A stretch of 64,000 nt of DNA from Desulfohalovibrio reitneri (GCF_000711295.1 NZ_JOMJ01000003.1:1061001-1125000), one strand, 5' to 3'. Positions 25,237 to 34,828 are shown, numbered from the stretch's first letter. The notes: generated by a model not told the origin, from the sequence alone. Numbers and translations are program-made.

Positions 25237-26208
25237 TCAGCCTTCGCTGGAGCCGTGTTCGTTCTCGTTCGTATCCGGCGTTGCCCGCTCTTCAAGGAGC
25301 CGCTTGCTGACTTTTATCTCCGCCTGGCCGAGAGCGTTGGCCAGCCATTCGTCAAAAGCCTTCCACAACTTGCGCTCTAGAAGCACCTTTTCGACAAGAG
25401 GATAGGCCTGGGACGGGTCGAGAACCTTGCCGGGAATGCGTTCCAGCAGCAAGAGTTGGTTGAAGGTGTCGTTCTCTTCCCAGACGGAGCTTTTACCTCC
25501 CGGCTCGACCCCTTCCAAAGCGTCGCCCCAGCCGGCGGAAAGTCGGTCCTCGCGGAGTTTGATCCGCCGTAGCCGGGTCTGCTTGAGCTTGGCCTCGATG
25601 GAATCCGGGGACTCTCCTTCGTCGTGGTAGTCTCCCGCCTTTTTCACCAACTCCCGGCTGGGGCCCTCGACCAGCACGACGACGACTCGTGGCGGGAGAT
25701 AGAAGTCCTGGATATTCTCGCGGTAGTATTGCTCCGCTTCCACGTAGTCCAGCTTGACCTGCGGCCGCAGCACCAGGTTGTTCAGCTTTTCCATGGCCAG
25801 CCGGGCCCGAAGCTGCTGCCGCCACGCCCCAAGATCGATGTACTCCTCGACCAGCACTTCTTCGAAAGCGCCTTCCGGGTAGTCGTCCCGGACTTCTTGC
25901 TCCGCTTCCCGCAACTCTTGGTCGGTCACCTCCAGACCTCGGCTTTGCAAATCCTGTTCAATGAGCTTCTGGACGATGAGGTCGGCCAGGGCTTGGCCGT
26001 ATTCCGAGCGGAGTTGTTCCACAGAAGGGTTGTATTCGCTCTGGCGATAGAAATGGAGCAGGTCGTTCTTGAACTCGAGTCGGGAAAGATAGATTGGGTC
26101 GCCGTTAACCCGGGCCACCACGCCCGGCTCCTCTTCTTCAGGGCCGCATCCGACCGACAAAGCGAGGAACAGCAGCAGCGGCAACACAACAGCGGAACGG
26201 ATGCTCAC
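25237..26208 (-). CDS. SurA-N/PpiC-type lipoprotein
   Basis: A 323-residue predicted lipoprotein. The signal peptide ends in a lipobox LSVGC (Cys21), followed by an acidic GPEEEEP stretch. The mature part opens with VVARVNGDPIYLSRLEFKNDL, as in SurA and PpiD N-terminal chaperone domains, and carries a parvulin-like region (SPDSIEAKLKQ, GWGDALEGVEPG). PPIase active residues are not clear, so it may be a chaperone only. The GTG start (26208) overlaps the mfd stop (GTGA). Two SurA-like genes in tandem suggest division of labour in the periplasm. Confidence 0.82.
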   Translation of the reverse strand: MSIRSAVVLPLLLFLALSVGCGPEEEEPGVVARVNGDPIYLSRLEFKNDLLHFYRQSEYNPSVEQLRSEYGQALADLIVQKLIEQDLQSRGLEVTDQELREAEQEVRDDYPEGAFEEVLVEEYIDLGAWRQQLRARLAMEKLNNLVLRPQVKLDYVEAEQYYRENIQDFYLPPRVVVVLVEGPSRELVKKAGDYHDEGESPDSIEAKLKQTRLRRIKLREDRLSAGWGDALEGVEPGGKSSVWEENDTFNQLLLLERIPGKVLDPSQAYPLVEKVLLERKLWKAFDEWLANALGQAEIKVSKRLLEERATPDTNENEHGSSEG

Positions 26209-29200
26209 TCGCCCTCCTTCCCTTGGCCAGCGGCCAGAGAGGCCAGTTCGGTTCGCAGAAAAGCCATGTTTTCGGACGCTTCATCGTGCTCCATGCGCAC
26301 CTCCAGGCGTCCGGGAGGCAGGAGTTTGGCCCATCCTTGCCTGCTTTGCAACCAGGATACCAGCTCATCCGGATCTGGGCCGCCAACGTCTTCGCTCCAG
26401 TGGATGACCGCCCGGTTGACGTACAGGTCCGCCTTGACCGCGCGCAGCCTCCGGAGTTCACGCTTGACCTGGAGCATGGCCAGGAAGTTGCGCGCCGCTT
26501 CGGGCATCTTGCCGAAGCGATCCTTGACCTCCATGGCCAAGTCCGCTTCCTCCTGATCATCCCGGGCCGAGGAGAAGGCTTTGTAATAGCGCAGACGCTC
26601 CCTGGGGTCGTCAATGTAGTCCTCGGGCAGGCTGGCCTCGAACACGAAATTGATCTCCGGCTCCGGGGCTTCGGAGGGGCCGCCCTCGCCGCGCAGGCGG
26701 CGGACTTCCTCGTCAAGCATCTCCAGAAAAAGGTCCAGGCCAACCTTGGCGATTTGTCCGGATTGCGCCTCGCCCAGGATGTTGCCCGCGCCGCGGAGCC
26801 GCAGGTCCTCCATGGCCACCTTGAATCCCGCTCCGAGATAGTCCATGTCCAGGATGACACGCAGCCGTCTGCGGGCGGTCTCGTTGACCGCTTCAACGTT
26901 GGGCACCACGAAATAGGCGTAGGCTTGGCGCTCGCTGCGCCCCACCCGGCCGCGCAACTGATAGAGCTGCCCCAGACCGAACATGTGCGCTTGGTCCACG
27001 ATGAGGGTATTGGCGTTGGGAAAATCCAGTCCGGATTCCACGATGGCCGTGCAGACCAGCACATCCAGTTCGCCGTGCCAAAAGGAATGCATGGTCTCTT
27101 CCAGTTTGGTGGGGGCCATCTGGCCGTGAGCCATGCCCACCCGGGCCTCCGGCACAAGGCGCTTGACGTAGTTTTCCACCGAGTCCAGCCCGCGCACCCT
27201 GTTGTGCACCCAGAAAACCTGGCCGCCGCGCTCCAGTTCCCGCAGCAGGATGGTCCGCAGCATGCCCTCCTCCCGCTCGATCAGGGCTGTTTCCACCGGC
27301 TTGCGGTCAACCGGCGGGGTTTCAATGACGGAGAGGGAGCGGATGCCGGACAGGGAGAGTTGCAGAGTGCGAGGGATGGGGGTGGCCGTGAGGGTCAGGC
27401 AGTCAATGTTGCGTTTGAGTTCCTTGATGCGCTCCTTGTGCTTGACCCCAAACCTTTGTTCTTCGTCCAGAATGAGCAGCCCCAGGTTGGGGACTTCCAC
27501 ATCCTTGGACAGAACGCGGTGGGTGCCGATGAGGATGTCCGCCTTGCCCCGCGCGGCCGCGGAAATGACGTTCTTCTGTTCCGCCTTGGGCACGAAACGG
27601 GACAGCATGGCCACGGTCACCGGGAAGCTGGCGGTGCGGCGCTTAAAGGTCTGGTAGTGCTGTTCCGCGAGAACCGTGGTTGGACATAAAAGCACAACCT
27701 GCTTGCCGTCGCAAACCGCCCGGAAAGCAGCGCGCAGAGCCACCTCGGTCTTTCCGAAGCCCACGTCGCCGCACACCAGCCGGTCCATGGGCTCGGGGTT
27801 CTCCAGATCCGCCAGCACGTCCTGGATGGCCTGAGCCTGGTCCGGTGTCTCCTCGAAACCGAAGCCCGCCTCGAACTCCCAATACAGTTCCCCGGGCGGA
27901 TCGTAGGAATACCCCTTGGCCACGCGGCGGTAAGCGTACATCTCCACCAGCTCGTGAGCGATCTTTTCAACCGCCTTGCGCGCACGCTCCTTGGCGGCTT
28001 TCCACCGCGCGCCGCGCAAGCTGTCCAGGGAAGGTGTGGAGCCTTCCGGCCCCTTGAAGCGCTGCACCACACGCATGCGGTCCACGGGCAGATACAGCTT
28101 GTCCTGACCATCGAAATGCAACAGCAGGTAGTCGCCACCCGCCTGGGAGGTCTGCAACCGGGTCAGGCCCCCGAAGCGGCAGACGCCGAAATCGCGGTGA
28201 ACCAGCAGGTCCCCTGATTCGATTTCCTCGAAGGTCGCCAGCCCCTTGAAATCCTTGCGCCGGGGGCGGGGCTTGCTAGCCTCCTTGGGCTGCAGCACGT
28301 CCTCGGCTAGTACGCGCGCGCCCCACCACTCCAGTTCCATGCCCTTCTTCAGGGAGGAGACCAAAGCGAAAACACCCTTGCCCTCGGGCGACCACTCGGT
28401 GTGGGGGCGAATATCCTCCTGCTCCGCCAGCTTGAGGAAACGGGAACGGGAACGGGAGGTATGGAAGCTGAGAACGGTTGTCAGCCCCTTGTCCCGCCGG
28501 GAGCGGAGGTCTCCCATGAGGGCCGCCCAGGGACGGTCCCTCTCCTCCGGCTTCCAGTAGAGATCGGAGAACGCCTCGACCTCACGCTCGGGCAGCTCCA
28601 CTCCCTCGCGGTCCAAGCCGATGACCATTTCCTCGAAAACCAGGTGGCGCTTGCCGCTCCATGGCCCCCTGCTCTCCTCGGGCCAAATCAGGGCCTGCTC
28701 CGGTGCGGTCCACCCCTTGTCACGCTCCAGGTTTTCCAAAAAGCCCTGCCAAGCCCAGCGCGCTTCCTGCCGTTTTTCCCGAAGCTGGGTGCCTCCCGAC
28801 AGGAGATAGACCGCGTCATGGGGGAGAAACTCTTCCAGATGGGCGGGCTTGTCGTAGTAGAGGCCGGGCCAGATAGTGCCATCGCCTTCCTCGATTCGGG
28901 CCGTGAAGTGCGACAGGGAGGCATCCTTGATCTGCCCCGTGGTCTTGAAATGGCGCAACCTTTCCAACGCCTGCTCGCGCAAAACAGGCGTCAGCAGGGC
29001 CGGGGCGGCCGGCAGCAGGAGCACCTCGCGGAGATCGGAAACCGAGCGCTGGGTGCGGGGGTCGAAAAGGCGCAGTTCGTCCAGCGCGTCGCCGAAGAAT
29101 TCCATACGCACCGGGTATTCCGCACCCGGAGCGAAGACGTCCAGCACGTCGCCTCGCATTGCCATCTCGCCGGGCGCGCCCACCATGGAGGTACGGCGAT

Positions 29201-29678
29201 ACCCCCAGGAGGCGAGCTGTTCCAGCAGCATGTCGGAGAGCATCTCCTCGCCCTTTCTCAGGAGCAGCTCCGCGTCGCTGAGCAGTTCGGGAGACGGCCA
29301 CTTGGGCAGCAGGTTGTCCACGGAAAGGACAGCGCCCACATTCCTTCGTCGTGAGGTAAGGGCGCTCAGGGCGGCCCACCTGGCCACCCACTCCCGGGGA
29401 TTGGGCTCCGACGCGGGGTAGCCGGGCAGAAAATGCCAGCCAAAACCGGGCCTGGTGGCCTCGGATGAGGCGAAAAGATGCAGCATGGCCCAAGCGCGGC
29501 GCGCCTGCTTCTCATCGGGAAGCACCCAGACCACGCTCTGGCCCCGGCGCATGAGATCCTGGGCCAGCAGAGCCTGGGAGGCCACACCGCTCTTGAATAC
29601 CCGCAGGCTGTCGCCCCGGCCGCGTAGAAAATCGTGCAGTTGTCTCGGAAAATTCACTTCGGCACCCAGAGAAAACAC
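26205..29678 (-). CDS. mfd: Transcription-repair coupling factor Mfd
   Basis: An ATP-driven DNA translocase of about 1157 residues that removes stalled RNA polymerase and recruits UvrA. The UvrB-like N-terminal part has HFLPGYPASEPNPREW and MRGDVLDVFAPG; the RNA-polymerase-interacting domain has GDLLVHRDFGVCRFGGL; the RecG-like motor has Walker A CGDVGFGKTEVALRAA, Walker B LLILDEEQRFGVKHKE, TATPIPRTLQLS and GRVGRSERQAYAYF; the C-terminal TRCF domain ends the protein. No ATG fits; GTG 29678 (or GTG 29657) restores the normal length. GTG 29678 lies inside the tail of the cheW terminator. It heads the series ending at rpsT. Confidence 0.93.
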   Translation of the reverse strand: MFSLGAEVNFPRQLHDFLRGRGDSLRVFKSGVASQALLAQDLMRRGQSVVWVLPDEKQARRAWAMLHLFASSEATRPGFGWHFLPGYPASEPNPREWVARWAALSALTSRRRNVGAVLSVDNLLPKWPSPELLSDAELLLRKGEEMLSDMLLEQLASWGYRRTSMVGAPGEMAMRGDVLDVFAPGAEYPVRMEFFGDALDELRLFDPRTQRSVSDLREVLLLPAAPALLTPVLREQALERLRHFKTTGQIKDASLSHFTARIEEGDGTIWPGLYYDKPAHLEEFLPHDAVYLLSGGTQLREKRQEARWAWQGFLENLERDKGWTAPEQALIWPEESRGPWSGKRHLVFEEMVIGLDREGVELPEREVEAFSDLYWKPEERDRPWAALMGDLRSRRDKGLTTVLSFHTSRSRSRFLKLAEQEDIRPHTEWSPEGKGVFALVSSLKKGMELEWWGARVLAEDVLQPKEASKPRPRRKDFKGLATFEEIESGDLLVHRDFGVCRFGGLTRLQTSQAGGDYLLLHFDGQDKLYLPVDRMRVVQRFKGPEGSTPSLDSLRGARWKAAKERARKAVEKIAHELVEMYAYRRVAKGYSYDPPGELYWEFEAGFGFEETPDQAQAIQDVLADLENPEPMDRLVCGDVGFGKTEVALRAAFRAVCDGKQVVLLCPTTVLAEQHYQTFKRRTASFPVTVAMLSRFVPKAEQKNVISAAARGKADILIGTHRVLSKDVEVPNLGLLILDEEQRFGVKHKERIKELKRNIDCLTLTATPIPRTLQLSLSGIRSLSVIETPPVDRKPVETALIEREEGMLRTILLRELERGGQVFWVHNRVRGLDSVENYVKRLVPEARVGMAHGQMAPTKLEETMHSFWHGELDVLVCTAIVESGLDFPNANTLIVDQAHMFGLGQLYQLRGRVGRSERQAYAYFVVPNVEAVNETARRRLRVILDMDYLGAGFKVAMEDLRLRGAGNILGEAQSGQIAKVGLDLFLEMLDEEVRRLRGEGGPSEAPEPEINFVFEASLPEDYIDDPRERLRYYKAFSSARDDQEEADLAMEVKDRFGKMPEAARNFLAMLQVKRELRRLRAVKADLYVNRAVIHWSEDVGGPDPDELVSWLQSRQGWAKLLPPGRLEVRMEHDEASENMAFLRTELASLAAGQGKEGE

Positions 29679-29711
29679 GACAGCCGCCCCACGCGCGAGC
29701 GGGAGGCGGCT
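29671..29711 (-). terminator. Likely terminator after cheW
   Basis: On the minus strand, 23 bp after the cheW stop, AGCCGCC pairs with GGCGGCT with a loop of about 16 nt, followed after 6 nt by TTTTC. The stem is strong but the T-run is short and displaced, so it may be leaky. The proposed mfd start codon falls in its tail. Confidence 0.5.
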
Positions 29712-29733
29712 GCACGAAAACGTCCGGCCGCGT

Positions 29734-30216
29734 CTAGACGGTGGCCAGCATGGCCTGCTCCTCGCCGGAAAGCAGGCGGTCGAGATCGAGCATGATGAGC
29801 AGGCGGTCCTCCAGCTTGCCCACGCTCTTGATGTACTCCGACTCCACGCCGGCCACAACGGGCGGCGGCGGCTCCACCGTGCTGGAAGAGATGCGCAGGA
29901 CCTCCGAAACGGAGTCAACCACGAAACCGACGATCATGTTGTTGATGTCGATGACGATGATGCGGGTGTTCTTGTCGTGGTCGCGGCGGGCCATGCCGAA
30001 CCGCCGGCGCAGGTCGATGATGGGGATGACCTTGCCGCGAAGGTTGATGACCCCCTCGACGAAATCCGGGGCCTTGGGCACCCTGGTTATCTCCATGGTG
30101 CGGATGATCTCCTGCACCTTGAGAATGTCAACCCCGAACTCCTCGTCGCCAATACTGAAGGTGACGAGTTGGAGAATCTCGTCGTCGTGGCGCTGCGCTT
30201 CATCCATCATCGTCAT
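29734..30216 (-). CDS. cheW: Chemotaxis coupling protein CheW
   Basis: A 160-residue CheW, the SH3-like adaptor joining chemoreceptors to CheA. It shows LQLVTFSIGDEEFGVDILKVQEIIR, the contact loop APDFVEGVINLRGKVIPIIDLRRRFG, VGFVVDSVSEVLRI and the C-terminal LEDRLLIMLDLDRLL. No receptor or cheA is nearby, so this is an isolated adaptor gene. MTMMDE gives two possible starts (30216 or 30207). Confidence 0.95.
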   Translation of the reverse strand: MTMMDEAQRHDDEILQLVTFSIGDEEFGVDILKVQEIIRTMEITRVPKAPDFVEGVINLRGKVIPIIDLRRRFGMARRDHDKNTRIIVIDINNMIVGFVVDSVSEVLRISSSTVEPPPPVVAGVESEYIKSVGKLEDRLLIMLDLDRLLSGEEQAMLATV

Positions 30217-30389
30217 GCGGTAAACCCCCTTGGACCTGCTCTGCTGTGGTCAACGCGCCCGCACGGCGAGACGCAAACCTTCTATAAAACCTGCCGCTCG
30301 CAAGCGCAAGAGGCGGCTTGGGCTTGCCTTCCTTGAAGATGCCCAGTAGTCTGTTCGCTCACCGCGCAAAGGAGGAGACTGGTCCGCCC

Positions 30390-30602
30390 ATGGCACATTT
30401 TGTAAACAAAGACGAAGGCTTCCCTCTCCTGGAGCAGATCAAGTCGCTGGGCGATGGCGAACTGCTCGACTTCTGGGAGGAGTCGCAATATCTTGAAAAA
30501 TTCCTTGACGACGACGCCGAGGAAAGCGGCGCTGAATACGAGCGCCTCATCCTGCAGGAACTGATGCTTCGCTCCTGCATCCGCCCCATCTCACCCCGCT
30601 GA
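30390..30602 (+). CDS. Small acidic protein of unknown function
   Basis: A 70-residue acidic protein, MAHFVNKDEGFPLLEQ to the end RPISPR, mostly predicted helix with a run of acidic residues (FLDDDAEESGAEYE). ATG 30390 follows an AAAGGAGGA ribosome site by 13 nt; the frame is open upstream to 30318 but without such a site. It stands alone between cheW (divergent) and ugd (convergent, 1-bp gap). No domain recognised. Confidence 0.6.
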   Translation: MAHFVNKDEGFPLLEQIKSLGDGELLDFWEESQYLEKFLDDDAEESGAEYERLILQELMLRSCIRPISPR

Positions 30603-30603
30603 A

Positions 30604-31950
30604 TCACGCCCCGGGCCGCACCGACTTGCGCCCGATACTGAAGTAGGCGAATCCGTCCGAAGCCAGCATGCTCGGCGAGTAGAGGTTGCGCCCGTCGAAG
30701 ATAATGGGCGCGCGCAGGGCCTGCTTGATGCGCTTGAAGTTGGGGTTGCGGAACTGGTTCCACTCCGTGACCACGGCCAAGGCGTCGGCGTTTTCCAGCG
30801 GCTCGTACTGGTTGCCCACGATCTCCACCAGCGGGTTGTCGCGGAAGATTTCCCTGGCCCTATCGGCCGCCACCGGGTCGAAGGCGCGCACGCGCATGCC
30901 CTCGGCGGTGAGATCGCGGATGATTTCGATGGACGGAGCCTCGCGCATGTCGTCCGTGTTGGCCTTGAAGGCCAGTCCCCACATGGCCAGCGTCTTGCCT
31001 TTCACTCCGTTCTGCTCCGCGAAGTAGTCCTTGATCTTGTTGGACAGAACCAGTTTCTGGCGGGAGTTGACCATGTCAACGGATTCGATGAGGCGAGGCG
31101 AGTAGCCGGACTCATTGGCTGTGTTGATGAGCGCCTTGACGTCCTTGGGGAAACAGGAACCACCATAGCCCACCCCGGGGTAGATAAAATGGTAGCCGAT
31201 GCGGTGATCCGAGCCGATCCCCACGCGAACCTCGCGCACGTCCGCCCCAACCTTCTCACAGATGTTGGCCACTTCGTTGATGAAGGATATCTTGGTGGCC
31301 AGCAGGCAATTGGCCGCGTACTTGGTCATTTCCGCGCTGCGGATCCCCATGACGATGAGCTTGTCGCGGCTGCGGGCGTACGGGGCGTAGAGCAACTCCA
31401 GATGCCTGGCCGCCTTTTCGGAGTCACAGCCCACGATGACCCGGTCGGGCTTCATGAAATCGTTGACCGCGTCGCCCTCCTTGAGGAATTCGGGGTTGGA
31501 AACCACGTCGAAGGAGATGTCCGCCCCGCGTTTCTCCAACTCCTCCTTGACGATCTCGCGCACCTGATCCGCGGTGCCCACGGGCACCGTGGACTTGTCA
31601 ACGATGATCTTGTACTCCGCCATGGCCCGGCCGATCTGGGCGGCGACCTGGTTGACGTACACCAGATCGCAGGAACCATCAGGCTTGGCCGGGGTCCCTA
31701 CCGTAATGAAAACGCACAGGGCGTCCTCCAGACCTCGGGCGAGATCCGTGGTGAACCGAAGCCTTCCCTCGGCCGCGTTACGGCTGACGAGTTCCTCCAG
31801 CCCCGGTTCATAAATGTGGATCCTGCCCTGGTTAAGCATGTCCACAACCTGCGGGTTGACGTCCACGCAGACGACGTCGTTGCCCATTTCCGCGAAACAG
31901 GCCGCGCTGACCAACCCCACGTATCCCGTGCCGACTATACAAACATTCAT
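30604..31950 (-). CDS. UDP-glucose 6-dehydrogenase
   Basis: A 448-residue enzyme that oxidises UDP-glucose twice with NAD+ to UDP-glucuronate for surface polysaccharides. The NAD loop is MNVCIVGTGYVGLVSAACFAEMG; SKSTVPVGT-type binding appears as VDKSTVPVGTADQV; the catalytic cysteine is in PGVGYGGSCFPKDVKALI; FKANTDDMREAPS and FDGRNLYSP follow. Common symbols are ugd, tuaD or rkpK. It is separate from the glycosyltransferase genes at 7.5-10 kb but may feed such pathways. Confidence 0.95.
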   Translation of the reverse strand: MNVCIVGTGYVGLVSAACFAEMGNDVVCVDVNPQVVDMLNQGRIHIYEPGLEELVSRNAAEGRLRFTTDLARGLEDALCVFITVGTPAKPDGSCDLVYVNQVAAQIGRAMAEYKIIVDKSTVPVGTADQVREIVKEELEKRGADISFDVVSNPEFLKEGDAVNDFMKPDRVIVGCDSEKAARHLELLYAPYARSRDKLIVMGIRSAEMTKYAANCLLATKISFINEVANICEKVGADVREVRVGIGSDHRIGYHFIYPGVGYGGSCFPKDVKALINTANESGYSPRLIESVDMVNSRQKLVLSNKIKDYFAEQNGVKGKTLAMWGLAFKANTDDMREAPSIEIIRDLTAEGMRVRAFDPVAADRAREIFRDNPLVEIVGNQYEPLENADALAVVTEWNQFRNPNFKRIKQALRAPIIFDGRNLYSPSMLASDGFAYFSIGRKSVRPGA

Positions 31951-32127
31951 CGTGAACTCCCTGAATCACTGGCTTGCGCTCTCGTCAAGAGGGCTGGAAT
32001 TGGTTACAGGGAATGGTGATGCAGGTCAACACGGGACGCGCGCGCTGTTGCTTTCTTCACAAAGTCGCCGTATTTTTCCTGCTTTTGCCACACAAGGCGA
32101 CAGCTAACGCATAAAGGAGCCCTTTTC

Positions 32128-32853
32128 ATGCCCGTTTTGGCAGTCAACGTGGACCACGTGGCCACCCTGCGGCAGGCGAGGATGGGCATCGAGCCCGAGC
32201 CAGTGACCGCCGCGCACCTCGCCGAACTCGCCGGCGCCCACGGCATCATCGTTCACCTGCGCGAGGACCGCCGGCACATCCAGGACCGCGACGTCCGCCT
32301 GCTGCGCGAATGCTTGCAGAGCCGGTTGAACCTGGAAATGGCAGCCACCGAGGAAATGCGGGATATCGCACTGGACGTGAAGCCGGACTCGGTCTGCCTG
32401 GTGCCGGAAAAACGCCAGGAGTTGACCACCGAAGGCGGCCTGGCCGTGGCCGGCCGAGTCGACGAAATCAAGGAGTACCTGGCCCCCATCTGGGAGGCGG
32501 GTATCCTCTCCAGCCTGTTCATCGATCCCGAGCCTGACCAGATAGACGCCGCAACGTCCATCGGCACCCAGTATATCGAACTGCACACCGGTGCCTATGC
32601 CGACGCCCCTCGCGGCGAAAAACAGGACGCCGAACTGGAGCGGCTGATCGAAGGCATCGGCCACGCCCGCGCGGCGGGATTGAAGGTCAACCTGGGACAC
32701 GGCCTCAATTACCGCAATGTCCTGGCCTTCCAGGACGTGCCCGGTGTGAGCGAGTACTCCATTGGCCACGCCATCATCTCCCGGGCCATATTCACCGGCA
32801 TGGCCGAGGCCGTGGGCGAAATGGCCCGCATCGTCGAAGGGTTCGCGGACTGA
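32128..32853 (+). CDS. pdxJ: Pyridoxine 5'-phosphate synthase
   Basis: A 241-residue PdxJ barrel that condenses deoxyxylulose 5-phosphate with 3-amino-1-hydroxyacetone phosphate to pyridoxine phosphate. Signatures: [66 protein letters not shown], and [13 protein letters not shown] 32128 follows AAAGGAG. It shares one base with acpS (TGATG). The upstream gap 31951-32127 separates it from divergent ugd. Confidence 0.96.
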   Translation: MPVLAVNVDHVATLRQARMGIEPEPVTAAHLAELAGAHGIIVHLREDRRHIQDRDVRLLRECLQSRLNLEMAATEEMRDIALDVKPDSVCLVPEKRQELTTEGGLAVAGRVDEIKEYLAPIWEAGILSSLFIDPEPDQIDAATSIGTQYIELHTGAYADAPRGEKQDAELERLIEGIGHARAAGLKVNLGHGLNYRNVLAFQDVPGVSEYSIGHAIISRAIFTGMAEAVGEMARIVEGFAD

Positions 32854-33224
32854 TGATCGTCGGCCTGGGCCTGGACCTCGCGGAACTGGACCGCATTCAG
32901 GCGGCCTGGGACCGGTTTGGCGACCGCTTTCTAGACCGAGTGCTCACCCCGGGTGAGCGCTCCTCCATGCCCGAGCACGGGCTGCCCTTCCTTGCCGCGA
33001 GGTTCGCGGCCAAGGAAGCGGCATCCAAAGCGCTCGGCACCGGCTTCTCCAAGGGCGTCTCCATGCACACCCTGGAGGTGGTTGGCGGCGAACGCGGCAA
33101 GCCTGAGCTGGCCCTGCATGGAGCGGCTAGGGAGAGAGCCAGGGAGCTGGGAATGAAAACGGCCCACATCAGCCTGACGCACGGCCGCGACACGGCGTCG
33201 GCCGTGGTCATTCTGGAGTCCTGA
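32853..33224 (+). CDS. acpS: Holo-[acyl-carrier-protein] synthase
   Basis: A 123-residue AcpS that transfers 4'-phosphopantetheine from CoA to Ser of acyl carrier protein. Motifs: GLGLDLAELDRIQ near the N-terminus (magnesium-binding Asp), and RFAAKEAASKALGTGF with the catalytic Glu/Lys. The pdxJ-acpS-nnr order is common in proteobacteria. Start overlaps pdxJ by one base. Confidence 0.94.
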   Translation: MIVGLGLDLAELDRIQAAWDRFGDRFLDRVLTPGERSSMPEHGLPFLAARFAAKEAASKALGTGFSKGVSMHTLEVVGGERGKPELALHGAARERARELGMKTAHISLTHGRDTASAVVILES

Positions 33225-33226
33225 TC

Positions 33227-34828
33227 ATGTACGATCCCCTGCCCTCCCCCGAGGAAATGGCCCATTGGGACCGCGCAACCATGGACCTGGGGCTGCCCGC
33301 CTCGGTGCTCATGGAAAATGCAGCTCGAGCCGCTCTGGATGAGTTGGAACGGGAGGTCGGCACCCCCCGGGGTAAACGGGTCCTGTTGCTTGCCGGCAAG
33401 GGCAACAACGGCGGCGACGCCCTGGCTCTGGCCCGGATGCTTCATTGTCGGGGAGCGGACGTGCTGGTGCTGCGACTCGGGGCCAAAGGGGAGTACAAGG
33501 GCGAGGCCGGAATGAACCTGCGCCTGCTGGACGGCCTGGACATTCCCCACCGCCACGCTCGTTCGGCCCGGTCCGTGCGCGACGACGCCCTGGCGTTCGC
33601 CCCCCACGCGGTGGTGGACGGCCTGCTCGGCACCGGCTTCCGCGGAGAATTGCGCGCCGATTACAAAGAATGGGTCAACCTGATCAACGAGTTCTGCCAA
33701 CGCTCCGCCGTTCTGGCCCTGGACGTCCCCACCGGCCTGGACGCCCGCACAGGCCGCCCCTCGCCCACAGCGGTGCGGGCCAATGCCACGGTGAGTTTCG
33801 AATCCGCCAAGGCAGGCATGCTGCTTCCCGGTGCCGGGGAATACATCGGCCGCCTGGCCGAGCCGCACATCGGCATCCCGCCCGTGGTCAAGCAGGCCAA
33901 TCCAACCGCCCTGCTGCGCATGACGGACCGCCTCGCCCGTCTGGCTGACTCCCCCTCGTCCGAAGCCCATAAGGGAACATTCGGCCACCTGCTCGTGCTG
34001 GGCGGGTCGCGTGGCTTGACCGGCGCCCCCGCACTATCCTGTCTTGGGGCGTTGCGGGGCGGCGTGGGGCTGGCCACCGCCGCCTGTCCAGGAGGCGTGG
34101 CCACGGAGGTCAAGGCCGGGCTCCCTGAGGCCATGACTTTTCCCCTGGGGCGCGAGGAACACTGGTCGTCAGGCCTTGTTCCCCTCCTGTCCGAAGAGTT
34201 GTCCCGCTTCCAGGCGGTTGTGGCGGGCCCCGGCATGGGACGAGACCAGGGCGCGCGCGGGGCCCTGGAAGCCTATCTGGCGCTGGAGGAGCGGCCCGAC
34301 ACGTGTTTCGATGCCGACGCCCTCTACTGGCTGGCGGAATCCCCGGAGTTGCGCTCACGCCTTCGCTCCGGAGACGTGGTCACGCCCCACCCCCTGGAAG
34401 CCGCCCGCCTGTTGGGTGAAAAGACCGCGTATATCCAGTCCGACCGCCAGGCAGCGGTGGGCGATCTGGCTTCCTCCCTCGGCTGCGTGGCCGTGCTCAA
34501 GGGAGCGGGGACGCTGGTGGCCGCGCCTGAGCGCCGCACACGCTTCTGCCCCGTTGCCGAACCCGCTCTGGCCGTGGCCGGAGCCGGAGACGTGCTGGCC
34601 GGCCTCCTGGGCGCGGCCCTTGCCCGAGGCATGGCTCCGCTTGACGCGGCCTGCTTTGCCGTCTACGTCCACGGGTTCACAGGAAGCCTGTTGGGTCGAA
34701 GCAACCGCGAACGCGGCCTGCTGGCCTCCGAGATAGCCGACGCCCTTCCCCGGGGGCTCAAGGAGATGCGAACGAATGCAAACGGCCAAAGACATCATGA
34801 GCCGCGAGGTTATAACCCTCTCCCCTGA
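33227..34828 (+). CDS. nnr: Bifunctional NAD(P)H-hydrate repair enzyme (epimerase + ADP-dependent dehydratase)
   Basis: A 533-residue fusion. The N-terminal YjeF epimerase domain (about 1-220) interconverts R- and S-NAD(P)HX: LMENAARAALDEL, LAGKGNNGGDALALARML, GLLGTGFRGEL, ALDVPTGLDARTG. The C-terminal ribokinase-like domain (about 235-510) dehydrates S-NAD(P)HX with ADP: HKGTFGHLLVLGGS, VAGPGMGRDQ, VTPHPLEAARLLG, VLKGAGTLVAAP and AGAGDVLAGLLGA. Its last 53 bases overlap the CBS gene in another frame; the final 15 or so residues look like a run-on tail. Confidence 0.95.
   Translation: MYDPLPSPEEMAHWDRATMDLGLPASVLMENAARAALDELEREVGTPRGKRVLLLAGKGNNGGDALALARMLHCRGADVLVLRLGAKGEYKGEAGMNLRLLDGLDIPHRHARSARSVRDDALAFAPHAVVDGLLGTGFRGELRADYKEWVNLINEFCQRSAVLALDVPTGLDARTGRPSPTAVRANATVSFESAKAGMLLPGAGEYIGRLAEPHIGIPPVVKQANPTALLRMTDRLARLADSPSSEAHKGTFGHLLVLGGSRGLTGAPALSCLGALRGGVGLATAACPGGVATEVKAGLPEAMTFPLGREEHWSSGLVPLLSEELSRFQAVVAGPGMGRDQGARGALEAYLALEERPDTCFDADALYWLAESPELRSRLRSGDVVTPHPLEAARLLGEKTAYIQSDRQAAVGDLASSLGCVAVLKGAGTLVAAPERRTRFCPVAEPALAVAGAGDVLAGLLGAALARGMAPLDAACFAVYVHGFTGSLLGRSNRERGLLASEIADALPRGLKEMRTNANGQRHHEPRGYNPLP

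Noticed and set aside
30703..32019. Long frames opposite ugd (for example 31189-32019 plus)
   Set aside because: Complementary-strand shadow of UDP-glucose dehydrogenase; His/Val/Asp-rich translation without family similarity.
32046..32103. GTCGCC...GGCGAC inverted repeat before pdxJ as a riboswitch
   Set aside because: Six-base arms with a loop of over 25 nt and no known aptamer pattern; likely chance.
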